Below, piece after piece: positions 52,919 through 63,854 of a stretch of 64,000 nt of DNA. The stretch lies in assembly GCF_032062135.1 (NCBI RefSeq), contig NC_092858.1:124635692-124699691 (forward strand), written 5' to 3'. How positions within the stretch are numbered: position 1 is the stretch's first letter; every line of letters starts with the position of its first letter. Below the pieces are notes generated by a model, which had not been told where the DNA came from, made no database searches, and saw only the letters and a program-made list of their open reading frames with translations. This DNA comes from Pyxicephalus adspersus (taxonomy: Eukaryota; Chordata; Amphibia; Anura; Pyxicephalidae). Both the position numbers and the translations under genes were made by a program.

Positions 52919-53290
52919 TATATACTGCCTGTCCAAAAAAAAAAAGTTTTCCACTCCACTATTCGGTTGGACTGCCTTTAGCTTTGATGCATTTGCTGTG
53001 GTATCATTTCAATAAGCTTACAGAATGTCACAACATTTTTTCAGACCAGAGTAAATTTAACTTTTCGCCAAATATTGTATTGATGATGGAGTTTGGTGTA
53101 AAGTTTTCTCCCAATGATTTTCAATTGGGTTACTTAGTAGGGGCCAATTAATGTGTAAAAATAATGTATCATACTCCCTGAACTACTCTTTCACAATCTG
53201 AGCTCAGTAAATCCTGGCATTTTACCATCAGGAAAGATGGTATCCAGATAGTCAGCTGACCTAATTTTTAGGGTACAATTTTGAACTTTG
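52919..53290 (-). mobile_element. Truncated Tc1/mariner relic
   Basis: It starts TATACTGCCTGTCCAAAAAA, a Tc1-type end. Read on the - strand, the interior includes reversed forms of well-known Tc1 transposase text, visible on + as TTCGGTTGGACTGCCTTTAG, CTCTTTCACAATCTGAGC and CCAGATAGTCAGCTGACC. Only the 3' portion remains and it carries deletions. Confidence 0.68.
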
Positions 53291-53670
53291 ACCTTTTAAT
53301 TTTGTAAGTTAACAATAACAGAGCTAAAATTGTCCCTCTTGTTGGCAACTGATGGAAGAAACTAACATTTGCTAAACAATAAATCTACAGCTGGTTTTAC
53401 AGTAGTAGTGTTATCTTGTTATCTAAGTAAAATTTCCTATCATCTTCATAAGAAGCAGTTTATTTTAGTTTTAGAAGAAATCAGAGTAAAAGGTTTGTCA
53501 TTAGGAAAGTGAAATTAGGAAGAAACTCTTTTGACTCAAGGTTCCTGAAAAATTTAAAACATTTACAGTATAAGTTTATTTTTCTCATTTATTTTAGGTA
53601 TAATTTTTTTTATTTTGCAGAAAGGTGTGGGTCCAGGCTATACTTTAAGGAAAAAAATGTGAATGATAAA

Positions 53671-53933
53671 TTATTATTAAAACACAGTATTTATAGCACC
53701 GTCAAATTACGCAGCTCTTTATAAAGTCCATAGTCATGTCACCAGCTGTCCCTCAAAGAAGCTCACAATCCAAGGGTCCTACCCCAGTCATCTGTCTTTA
53801 ATACAGTCTAAGGTCAATTTTTTCGGGGGGAAGCCAATTAACCTAACTGCATGTTTTTGGAATGTAGGAGGAAACCCACCAAACATGGGGAAAACCTGCA
53901 AACTCCATGCAGATAGTGCCCTGGCTGAGATTC
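53671..53933 (-). mobile_element. tRNA-headed SINE (reverse, head missing)
   Basis: On the - strand it keeps the CATGGAGTTTGCAGGTTTTC segment, AAAACATGCAGTTAGGTTAA, GATTGTGAGCTTC and the (AAT)n tail. The tRNA-like head is lost before CAGCCAGGGC. Confidence 0.8.
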
Positions 53934-54084
53934 ATAATAAATTTTACTCCTCTGCAATCTAGCATCCTTTCTTCAACTAATCTCCTTTTTGGTCAAGGAA
54001 TGAGCAGCAACATACTCATCAGCGTCTTCAGCAGTGGTCAAATTACACTCTCATCCTATTCGTCTGTTCAGTGAGCATGACTAG

Positions 54085-54975
54085 GGTAGCTCAGACCTTC
54101 GCCCCTTTCTTACACTTCCCCCTTTTACACCAAACAACCACTCCCAAACTTGCCAGCCATTACCCCCCCCCATTACCCCCCAAAAACACACTGACACCTT
54201 ACTGGACTTAAAATGGCTGGGAAACAGCCGTTTAATTAACAAATAAATAAAACCACTTTTAATAATAAACAACAATAAATATAACAAACGTTTAAATAAC
54301 ATGATTTAGCAAATTCACATATAAAATTTACATACAAGTACCATACAAATTAGCATATCAATTAACATATACCTTACATATAAAACCTTCCTCGACCAAT
54401 TATAAAAGTATAAACATATATAAACCCCCCAGTTAAACAACAGTGCCCAATTGCACTATGTCCACCAACCAGCTCTAAACTTAAACAACCAGGCTACAGG
54501 CCTAGGAAATGTAAAGTCTGTACCAACCAAGTATAACTTTCATTTATACCACACTGGCCCCGCCTCAGGAGCCCCACACCGTAACACCTTTAAAGGGGCA
54601 CTCTACCACTGGGTTGCCCTTCCAAAATTACCATAAGGACTCATACCCTCCTAAACCCCAACCGCCCCTGACCTTCAAACAGGGTGGATGGGTAGGAAAA
54701 TGTCTTTCCACAAAAAACTGTTCATAACGTCCGACTAACATCCTATTTAACCCCTCCATTCTTCTTCCTCTTCACTTTTGACCCTACCCCTAGCTAACCC
54801 CACCCCCACCTCGCCTAACTCAAATGTACCCTTTAAGCACCTAATGGGGGTGCCCTCACACCCTATCATGCAGGCCCTAAGCCTATTACCCTTACTGCGG
54901 GCCTCACTCACATACCTTAACTTAAGGGGACAATATCGAAAACAATTTTGCATACTTACACATAAACCTTATATT
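54085..54975. other. G-poor, C/A-rich block, possibly an LTR-type element end
   Basis: For about 900 bases the + strand is strikingly poor in G, while C-runs and A-runs dominate; this stops abruptly at both sides. Read on the - strand it is G/T-rich and contains AATTAAACGGCTGTTTCCC and a G-run. Strand bias of this kind is seen in LTR retroelement ends and some other repeats. No protein is recognisable. I offer the LTR idea only as a possibility. Confidence 0.35.
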
Positions 54976-55905
54976 TAACATTACCTGCATACCCACAAAG
55001 TGCTTTACTTCTCTGTAGCTATTGAGGATTCCTGGCATGTTTGGTAATGGTATAACACCCAACTGCTACAATCTTGTAATGGTGCCCAGGCCTAGAAGTT
55101 CATGACTATGACTGATCACAGCTGATTTCAATGCCATTTTCAGAAGCAAGGTTAAAGGGAGAGCAAGCAAGGGGTTAGTAGATACACATTGAAGAGACGC
55201 TGATTGGGCTAGGTAAATAAAAATGCTACCTTACCGCAACAGTGGCAAGAGCCATTGTTAGTGGAGTCATTCCTACAATGTAAGCCGAATCTTGTGGTGG
55301 TCAGTGTGTGGGCATTTTGTTAAAATCTGGAATCCCTACTCCTATCCTTTATTGCGTACACTGGTGGGTGAGTACAAGGTGGATGGAGGAGGTTTGTATA
55401 TGGTACGGTGTTTACTATTATACTAATACTATATATATATTTTTCATACTATATATTAGTATGTCATAACATATCAGGATTAAAAAAGAACACCTGTTTT
55501 CAAGTTTCAAAATCCCCTGATGAAGCCTTATTTTAGGCGAAACGCGTTTTAAGGCAAAACTTACCATACGTCTACACCTCTCAAAAGCTTTTTTTGCCTC
55601 TGGGACCCTTAAATTGAATATCTATATAGACACAACCTATTAAGTGTTTTTTTCATAACTGAATACAGGAAGTTAAAAAAACACCTAGATTTTAATATAT
55701 TTTGTTAACTCAACTTGTTGAAATTACTAATAAAATTGATTTTTTTTAAATTTACATACCTAAGTACCTAAGAGCCTAAGAGCCTTCTTTTTCTTCTCTT
55801 CTCTACTCTATCCCTTCCCAAAAAACAACACTATTTAACCCAAAATGACATTGCATTCATTGCTGACTTTTTTTAGTTGTGAATATCAAACAGTCACAAA
55901 ATGTA
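54976..55905. other. Intergenic DNA with a repeat-like core
   Basis: The segment AATCCCCTGATGAAGCC ... GGCGAAACGCG at about 55510-55545 resembles a motif repeated widely in frog genomes. No gene is supported. Confidence 0.4.
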
Positions 55906-57264
55906 TGCAGTCATGTGAAGAAGTAAATACACACAGTGGAGATTGTTGATGTTTTCTAAATATTTGAACAAGCAAGCAATAAATCTTCATTCAAACCATG
56001 CCTACGGAAGGTAATATGCTTGCAAGAAAATGCGGAAAATTGTGGAAAAATGGAGTACATCCATGGCCCCAGCAGCTGGTATTGCCCCTTTAGCAAAAAT
56101 TACTTCTAGTAATGATTTTTAATAACTAATTACTCCCCTATGCAAAAGTCATTCAGTTGCAATATGTTTGTGGGTTTCTTTGTTTCAAATTCTCTTCAAA
56201 GAACTAAAATCAGGGCTTTGAGTAGGTCAATCCAAAACTCTCCATTTCTTCTTTTCAAGTTTTTCCTAATGAAATTGCTATCATGCTTCTGTTGTGTAGA
56301 AAAATCAATTTCTGCTTTAACTTTCCAACATATGGCTTAACATTCTTATCAAGCTTTATTATGATGCAGAATAATGACTTAATGACTGCAGGTTGCCCAG
56401 GCCCTGAAGCAGCAAAACAATCCCAAACCATAACATTTTTCCCCTCCTATTGTGTGTTACTTCACCCACCTCCTAGATTGTAAGCTCTTCTGGGCAGGGT
56501 CCTCTCCTCCTGTGTCACTGTCTGTAGTCATTTGCAAGCCCTATTTGATGTACAGCGCTGCGTAATATGTTGGCGCTATATAAATCCTGTTTATTATTAT
56601 TATTAATAATAATAATAATAATAATTCCAATGTTTCACAGTTGGTTCTTCTAAAATACTTTCTTAATTTGTGCCAGTCATGTCTACGGTAGCTAAACAAC
56701 TATTTTTGATTCAGCAGTCCACAACCCTTTTTTCAGAAGCCCTGGTCTGTAGTCCTCTAATGTCCTTTCTTGACACCAAAAGCTTTTACCTGGCACACCT
56801 CCCATATTGGCTACATTATGACAATCTCCTATAGTCATTTAACATTCATACTATATTTGCCTAGAATATTTTTCTTACTATGGAATAATTCATTTTTTAA
56901 TGAATTTTGTAATCTTTTTAAATCCCTGGCCAGACTGAAAGGTCTTTACAACCTTCATTCTGAAGACCTCAAAGAGAGGATACTATATCATTCACAAAGA
57001 GAACAAAAGAACCTAGATAGCTGAGATTTCAATAAAACAGATGTCATCTACATTCTTCATAGGGAGGATCTAACCATTGGCACCTAATTTGTAACTTCTA
57101 ATTATATAGTTATGTTGTGGGTTTACTTTCTTTTCCCAAATGACCTATCTATAGTATATCAAATTTTTCTGAAGGCACTGTATGAATGACTGTTTGAATA
57201 TTTTGAAAAAAATCATCAATCATCAATTAATTTCTATGGGATGTTCTTACTCTTTCACATGAGT
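55906..57264 (-). mobile_element. Tc1/mariner relic with both ends, split by a SINE tail
   Basis: The left end CAGTCATGTGAAGAAGTAAA and the right end, reverse-complemented, CACTCATGTGAAAGAGTAAG are inverted repeats (about 16 of 20 matching), and TA follows the right end. The interior, antisense, keeps Tc1 transposase text such as TGCAGGTTGCCCAGGCCCTG and AGCAAAACAATCCCAAACCA on +. Stops and indels abolish the frame. A SINE 3' part sits inside at 56472-56624. Confidence 0.72.
56472..56624 (+). repeat. SINE 3'-end fragment inside the Tc1 relic
   Basis: Only the last part of the SINE family is present: CTAGATTGTAAGCTCTTCTG, GTACAGCGCTGCGTAATATG and TTGGCGCTATATAAATCC, ending in (TTA)n/(AAT)n. 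It is inserted in the same orientation as the LINE at 57.5 kb. A 5'-truncated copy like this fits target-primed insertion. Confidence 0.8.
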
Positions 57265-57562
57265 GTATATTGTCATTTTTCAGCAAATGATCATGATGCA
57301 TAAAAAAAACAAATGTTCTGCTGCTTCCCAATTCACATAAGAAACTTCCATGTTTAAAGAATTACCATTAGAAGAGGAAGTGTGATATGTCCGGTTATAC
57401 CTGTGTAGTTTGTATTCACAGAATCAGTCATTTTTGTGTAACAGATTGAATGTCTTGCATTGATTGGAATGCCTTTATTAACACACCTTTGAAATTGATA
57501 TTGTAATATTTACCATGCACAGTCTTAAAATGTGTGTAGTTAATTTTATCATTGGGGAAATA
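57265..57562. other. Spacer between Tc1 relic and LINE, nothing seen
   Basis: AT-rich spacer without recognisable content. Confidence 0.4.
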
Positions 57563-59264
57563 AAACAGGATCTCTCTTGGCTAATTTGGAATCTCCACGG
57601 AAACCCAACCATTCTATACATACTTTAGAAAATTCCTCAGGTGCTAAATGTCACAGGCAGAATGATATCCTTAATATTTTTGAAACTTACTACACGCAAA
57701 TTTACTTTGCACAATCTCCTGCAGAAGCGGACATAGCGGCATTTCAAAAAGTAGACTTACCAGCTTTGTCAACCTCCTAGCAAGAAAGTTTAAATGCCCC
57801 GATACAGATTGAAGGGATTGCGAGAGCTATTAAAACCCTCCCTCTAAATACAACCCCGGGTCCGGGTTTACTAGCTGAATTTTTTATTACACTGGAATCC
57901 TATCTCTCCCCCTTATTGCTGGAAATTTATAATGGTATTCTTGATAATCAAATATCTTCAAACTTCAAACAAGCCCACACCTCATTGATTCCCAAACCTT
58001 ATAAAAACACAGAGTGTCCGTCGTCTTACAGGCCAATTGCCTTACTCAACACTGATTACAAAGTGATGGCAAGAATTATGGCAGGTCGCTTGCAACCTGT
58101 TACCCGCTCATTTGACTACTTACCAATTGGGATTCTTGAGAAACCGACATATTTCCATTGGAATACGCACAGCCATTGCTGCGACCACACTTAAGTATAA
58201 CAAAAACCATTTTCTTTTGAGTCTCGATGCAGAAAAAGCATTTGATAAGAATCTCTGGCCATATCTACACTCACTGCTCGCCCAAAGAAAATTTGGCACT
58301 CACTTTCAAACCTATATAAAGTTTCTGTAAAACCACCCTTCCACTCATCTTATTGTAAATAATCAGCTCTCACAACCTATTGCCATGCATAGTGGAACAA
58401 GGCAAGGATGCCCCCTATCTTCTTTGCTGTTTAATCTCGCACTAGATCCCCTACTGCGTATTTTAGAATTAGATTCCAGATTTACTGGTATAAAGTTTGG
58501 TTCTGTGGAAATGAAAGTTACTGCTTTTGCAGACAATATTCTGTTGTTCATTGCCAACCCAAAAGAGTCCTTACGTTTTATCATGTCCGCATTTCAGGAA
58601 TTTCAAATTCCCAAACACAAACCGAAATGGAGCTCCTTATTTCCATTCCAATGGGCTAAGTCATATTTTAGATATTTGGGAGTATTTATCCCCAAAAACC
58701 CTGCAAAACTTTACTCCTTGAATTTCGCAATTTCGATTTTAAAATGTGGGCATCTCTAAAACTTTCCCTTATGGGGCGAGTGGCGCTAATTAAAATGATC
58801 TCTTTTCCCAGGTTACTATTCCTTTTCCAAACACTTACATTTTTTTTACTGACTAAAGATCTAAACTTAATTAACCTTTTGTTAGGTTCATTTATATGGG
58901 GTAGCACACATGCTGTAGCCAGTCGCACTATCCTCCAGCAAACTACGAAAAATGTTGGATTGAATCTACCAGATGTAGCCCTTTACAATCAAGCAGCATT
59001 GCTGCGTATTTTAAAAGAGTGGATACAAGGCACATCTTATTACACTAATCTGCAGGTGGTTTTTTTTTTTTCATGACATCCATCTCTGAACCCCATTGCC
59101 GTTTTACATACCCACAATGGGAAGGGATACAATCGAACCCTTTAATTTACTCTTTGTGGCAACTTTGGCATTTCTTATGGAAAACAGAATCACTTAATGC
59201 TCATAATTATTTGTATCTCCCCCTTGTAGGCAATGCTGAATTTACACCAGGAAATACCTGGATA
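57563..59264 (+). mobile_element. L1-clade LINE ORF2 fragment, decayed
   Basis: Across three frames the + strand encodes reverse transcriptase blocks in order: SSYRPIALLNTDYKVMARIM (about 58018), HFLLSLDAEKAFD (58210), SGTRQGCPLSSLLFNLALDP (58390), and TAFADNILLF (58521), where the catalytic FADD has become FADN. These are followed by a connection region with W-G and W-x-L-W motifs to about 59200. The endonuclease half is missing. At least two stops (57778, 58328) and several frameshifts are present. The wording fits L1/Tx1-type elements known from frogs and fish. The 3' end is cut by a SINE. Confidence 0.8.
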
Positions 59265-59606
59265 ATGACAAGCGTTAGCACTCTTGCCTTTGCAGTGCTA
59301 GGTTGCAGGTTCCAATCTCGGCCAGGACACTATCTGCATGGAGTTTGCAGGTTCTCCCCGTGTTTGTGTGGATTTCCTCCGGGTACTCCGGTTTCCTGCC
59401 ACATCCCAAAAATATGCAGTGAGGTTAATTGGCTTCCTCCCATTATTGACCTTAGACTGTGTAAATGACATATGTCCATGGTAGGGACATTAGATTGTGA
59501 GCCCCTTTGAGGGACAGTTGGTGACACAACTATCGACTTTGTACAGCGCTGCGTAATATGATGGTGCTATAAAAAATACTGTGTAATAATAATAATAATA
59601 ATAATA
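59265..59606 (+). mobile_element. tRNA-headed SINE inserted in the LINE
   Basis: It lacks the first bases of the head, starting near AGCGTTAGCACTCTTGCC, and keeps a worn B box (GGTTCCAATCTC), the GCATGGAGTTTGCAGGTTC segment, GACATTAGATTGTGAGCC and an (AAT)n tail. It replaces the 3' end of the L1 fragment. Confidence 0.82.
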
Positions 59607-61359
59607 AAAATGTTGTACTGTACCAACTGGAGTTAGTGTCCTCGTGGACATGTCCAGGGAAGGTGGCCTAAATATAAATCTAACTAATTAAATAATATAA
59701 AGGGAGGAAATAAGTTAGGATCCTGGAAAATATTATTTTACTATTAGAATACTACATTTAACATTATGGTTTGTCAAACAGTTTTCTTTTATCGGAACAG
59801 TTGAGAGTAAGGTAAAGTAAACATTGGAACTTGCAAAAGACTTTAGACTTGCACTGTTTAAGTATCTATTACTCTGTTAATATTTACTGCAGCATGATGG
59901 TAACTGATACCTGAGGACTGTGTGCCAAAACCCTAACAGTATTTTTCAGCTGCACTGCAGCACAAATCACAGATGTAAATAAAAGAGCTCTCAATAATGG
60001 GCAGTATTTTATCCTAAAGTAGGGATCCTTTCATACTTTGATTTGCATTATTGTTCAGCAATTTAGCAGTTAAGACATACCATGACTTTTTTTTTTAACA
60101 GAACACAGCATACCACAGTACATAGCAATGCAGCTCAGGTGTGTAGTTGTTCATTCTAAATTAATGGCACTAAGTGCTGAACCACTGATTTCTAAAAAAC
60201 TGAAAATGTTTCACTGAGATTTCTTGTCACATGCAGATGCCAAAAATGTTTTCTGACACAAATCACCTCTGTCTTCTGTTGGCTCAGTACCCATCATGTT
60301 TTTATTGGTATTTTTGAAGATTAAGCTTTACAGCACCTAGTAGCCCACAGAACAAGAATTTACCTACTAGAGAAAGGGCAGATTAGTATAAAACTTGAAA
60401 AAAAGTGCTGGACCCTTTTAAGAATATCTTTATCAAAATTATAGTTATCTTTTCATTTCTGTTGAAACAAAATTGTTTACCAGGAATGATCCTAACCTGA
60501 TGTTCCTGTACTGATACTTTAGTTACTATGAACATACCATTATGCACGCCTACTGAATAGGCATTCTAGTACTGTGATATTGTATTTGCTGTTGATTATT
60601 ACTGTTTAGTAGACCATGGCAGTTTCTGATGCAAGAAAAATATCTTCTCAACAAGAACTTTAAAACTAGATCGGCATTGAATAAGGTATTATTACCCAAT
60701 ATTACCCAAAGCCCTTTACTATGTCCCCATTCCCCATTCTTCTTCCCCAGTTCTCAGTTTTCTGGGGACTTGGTGGGTCTTCAGGCTGAAAAAAGGTATA
60801 TTGGAGGAATGGGACAGAGTATAGTCATTTGTATAATCTCCTCTGAATAATAATAAATAATATTGCAATATTATTAGTTACCCACCTTTTACTTTGTAAA
60901 GACCCATTCCTGACATATTTGTAATTCCTGCCTATAGACTGAGATGAAGTCTACAAGAAGGAAGTGTTTATGTCTCAGGAATAGGACAGAGATAAAGATA
61001 TCTTGCTAATCATGCTTTAGAGGAGAACATACAAATGCCTTTCATTTGAAAAAAGATATCCTGAGTTCAAGTAAGTTTCTTTTACTTTTAGACTTGTAAA
61101 GGGAAGAAAAGTGGATTAGATGTGAAATATTCTCCATTTGCACCCGCACCCAGAAATGGAAAAAGACTGTAGATTGCATACATGTTTTTGCAATACCTGA
61201 AGTATCTGATTACATACACATAAAGATTGTATGTATGAAATTCAAAATTTCTAGGAAACACTTTCAAGGTTAATAAAGTTAAAAAGTCTTTATAACTAAT
61301 GTGTAAGTATTGTTTATTCATTTATAAATAATTATCGTTAATTTCAATAATTTCAACAG
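59607..61359. other. ETV7 upstream or intron 1 sequence, no exon supported
   Basis: An alternative ETV7 start is possible at 60629 (MQEKYLLNK...; donor-like AAG|GTATTA). MQE recalls the human ETV7 start, but the donor is weak and the rest does not match. No identifiable repeat is seen. Confidence 0.35.
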
Positions 61360-61489
61360 ATAAGTCCATTCAGAAGGGTATCTGCAAAGTTAAGAGTACT
61401 GCCACATTTCCAGCAGGGACTTCTTGATCATCGTCAGTCACATTGCTCCTTCATTGAAGAAGTAATATGTAAAGTGCCTGGAAGTCTCA
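61360..61489 (+). CDS. ETV7: ETV7 exon preceding the PNT domain
   Basis: 130 bases, phase 0 at the acceptor (TTTCAACAG) and one base over at the donor (A|GTGAGT). Encodes 43 residues starting ISPF and ending EEVICKVPGSL, aligned with the human ISP... and GICKLPGRLR segments. The middle is poorly conserved. Confidence 0.85.
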
Positions 61490-63438
61490 GTGAGTATAAA
61501 ATCAAACAATTTAAGATTATAAATTATAAATAAGTTAAAAATATACATTAAAAGCTATATTAAATAGAACATTATAACCATAAACCACACCTGTAAAATC
61601 AATGTTATAAAACACATTACTTCTTTATATTTTTATAGTATTGTATATTCAGGCAGTATTTCTTGAAATCCTAATAAATAAAAAAATATAACTGTAGTCT
61701 ATTGATCCCAAACAGTTTACTAATAATACTTTGGTTGTCAGGAATTCATCCATCCCTGTGGAGTAAGGAGGACGTCATACATTGGCTAAGATGGGCAGAA
61801 GAGGAATACTCCCTAATGAAAACAGATGACAGCAAGTTTATACTGAATGGACGAGCCCTGTGCATTCTTACTAAAGATGATTTCAAATCCCGTTCACCAA
61901 GTTCAGGTAATGTGTCACACAAATGAACCGACCATCCCTGTCTGTATCAAAGACAGTGGCCCTGATTTATTAAAACTTTCCAAGGCTGGAGAGGATATAT
62001 ATTTATCAGTGATCCATTCCAGGTTTGCTGGATCACCCTGCTTCACTGATGAAAGTGTATTCTCTCAAGCCTTAGAGAGCTTTAATTAATCAGGGCCAGT
62101 ATACGTATTTTATTTTTTATAATATCCGTTTTTTTAATTCTACTGTTTTTTGGAAAATGGGTAGTGAAAAAAATATATTTTCTTTTATAATTAAAACATG
62201 AAAATAAACAATGATATTATTAGGGGGGTTGTATTTACAATCACTTTGGAGCTGAACCCTTATCCCATTTGCCCACCTTAACGGGCGATCTAAAAGAATA
62301 TAGATTATATTTAGGGATACATTTTATTTGAATACTGTAAGCTCTTGTGGGACATTCTTATGTCCTCAGATCACTGTTGCAGTTTCAGTTTGTTGATTAA
62401 AATAATTGAGCTGCACAGCACATTTCATTGTTTATTCATGTGTAATAGATGTATGACTTTGAAGGACCATCAACACACACATTTTAACCAAAGAGAACCT
62501 AAACTATAACATGCTTGCTTTAAAGGTCCTCAGGGGAGGTCCATAAACATAAGGCAATGAGCGAGTACCCATGACAGACTGATGCGTTCCTAGTTAAATG
62601 CATTCATCCTCAGGTCAAAGTGTTACACTATCATTTGAGTCAATATAACTCCCACTGTTCAAAAAATGTTTGGCCAGAACACAGGCTACTCCATCAAACT
62701 CTGCCCTTTGGGAGAAAGGGGAGATTTCCCTTTGGTGAATAAACATGAATGGGCAGTCCACAGTACAATAGTTAAAATAACCACTGCTACTAGAGGCACT
62801 GCTACTAGGGGAAAGAGCAACGAAAGGCAAGTAGTACAATTTAGGCTTCTAAAGTAGTTCACAGTTCATGTGAGTAGGTACTTTTCGTCCTTTTTAGCCT
62901 TGTATGCCCAAGGAACAGCCTGCTTTTAGCTACCTAGAACAATACAGTTATGAGATACAATAACAAATATAGATATGTAATTCACACTTAGCTGTCTTGT
63001 ATAACAGTATATGACCTCATTAGGCATTTCCCCTAATCAAAACCACAAAAAACATTGACTTCTGCTAATGAACGTCGGTTCCTATACATAACAGTAACTG
63101 GCCCAAAGAATAGAATTTTAAACAATGCCAGCACAATATTAGACACAGGGTATGCAGTATTACATTGGGATGAATTTGAAAAAAAAATCTGTAAAAGGAA
63201 TTATTCACCCCCCACCCACCAACACAGTTGTGCAACAGACTGATGACTGTGTGGTCAGTTTTATCAGGAAGACACATGCATGTGACAACTTTTGACTATT
63301 CAAGTTATAAGTATTTGTTTTATTACATTGTAGGTGATGTTTTATATGAACTGCTACGATGCATTAAGACTCACAGGCAAGGGCTTACAAGTCATCCTGA
63401 TTTTAGCCACACGATTCTCCATACTCATGCCTGTAAAA
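61360..63438 (+). CDS. ETV7: ETS transcription factor ETV7 (TEL2), 5' part
   Basis: A nuclear DNA-binding repressor of the TEL group that polymerises through its PNT/SAM domain and binds GGAA sites through a C-terminal ETS domain. Three exons join in phase: 61360-61489, 61742-61906 and 63334-63438. The first carries ISPF...VICKVPGSL before the domain. The second carries the PNT core with HPSLWSKEDVIHWLRWAEEE and ILNGRALCILTKDDF. The third carries GDVLYELLRCIKTHRQGL and a linker. HWLRWAE-EYSL and GRALCILTKDDF match ETV7 better than ETV6, which has a different wording here. The start codon is not certain (see 51666) and the ETS domain lies beyond 64000. Confidence 0.92.
61742..61906 (+). CDS. 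ETV7: ETV7 exon, PNT domain core
   Basis: Completes an arginine codon, then IHPSLWSKEDVIHWLRWAEE, YSLMKTDDSKFILNGRAL and CILTKDDFKSRSPSS: most helices of the PNT/SAM fold that drives oligomerisation in TEL proteins. Donor G|GTAATG. Confidence 0.95.
61958..62097. repeat. Foldback miniature element (second copy)
   Basis: GGCCCTGATTTATTAAA on the left and its inverse TTTAATTAATCAGGGCC on the right. Same family as 9419-9594. It lies 51 bases after the ETV7 PNT-core exon, in the intron, and is flanked by AGT on both sides. Confidence 0.78.
62098..63333 (+). other. ETV7: ETV7 intron sequence, no other gene seen
   Basis: The intron continues to the acceptor TTGTAG at 63328-63333. No further exon or clear repeat is supported. 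Confidence 0.6.
63334..63438 (+). CDS. ETV7: ETV7 exon, end of PNT domain and linker
   Basis: Starts by completing a glycine codon, then DVLYELLRCIKTHRQGL (last PNT helix) and a linker ending HTHACK. Acceptor ACATTGTAG, donor A|GTGAGT. The next exon lies outside the window. Confidence 0.93.
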
Positions 63439-63694
63439 GTGAGTAGGATATTTTGTATTTTCTTCTAGCAGCAAGATGCATTATAAATTCAATTGTCCAT
63501 TTTGCATTTCCAAAAGTGGTGTCCAACTAACCAAGGGGTAAATACATAGTTATAAATAGTTCATGTCAGCTATTTTCCTGTACTTGCAAGAAACTTTATA
63601 CTGAACAGCTTGGTTGACTTTTATTTCAGCATACATCCATGCCAAAAATAAATGTTTTTCTACAAAACGTAACTATCTAAGTGATTGTGGTATT

Positions 63695-63854
63695 TAAGGC
63701 TTGTTCCCATTGTGTGATAATACATCTTTACACACAACATATTTACTGCAACACAGAACACAAACATAGTGCACTGCCATTATTCACTGCTGACATTCCA
63801 AATGCACTTCAAAAACATATTTAACAACCAAGAGTGAACAGGAATGAGCCCTTA
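63695..63854. repeat. Miniature element with GGCTTGTTCC-type ends
   Basis: TAAGGCTTGTTCCC at the left and, reverse-complemented, TAAGGGCTCATTCC at the right form short inverted ends with a TAA/TTA border. Harbinger-like in style; no coding capacity. Confidence 0.5.

Noticed and set aside
59073..59468. 131-codon frame at the end of the LINE
   Set aside because: It runs from decayed L1 sequence into the SINE, so it is not a gene.
61742..63438. ETV6 as an alternative name for the PNT-domain gene
   Set aside because: HWLRWAE-EYSL and GRALCILTKDDF follow ETV7; the neighbouring STK38 also fits the ETV7 locus.
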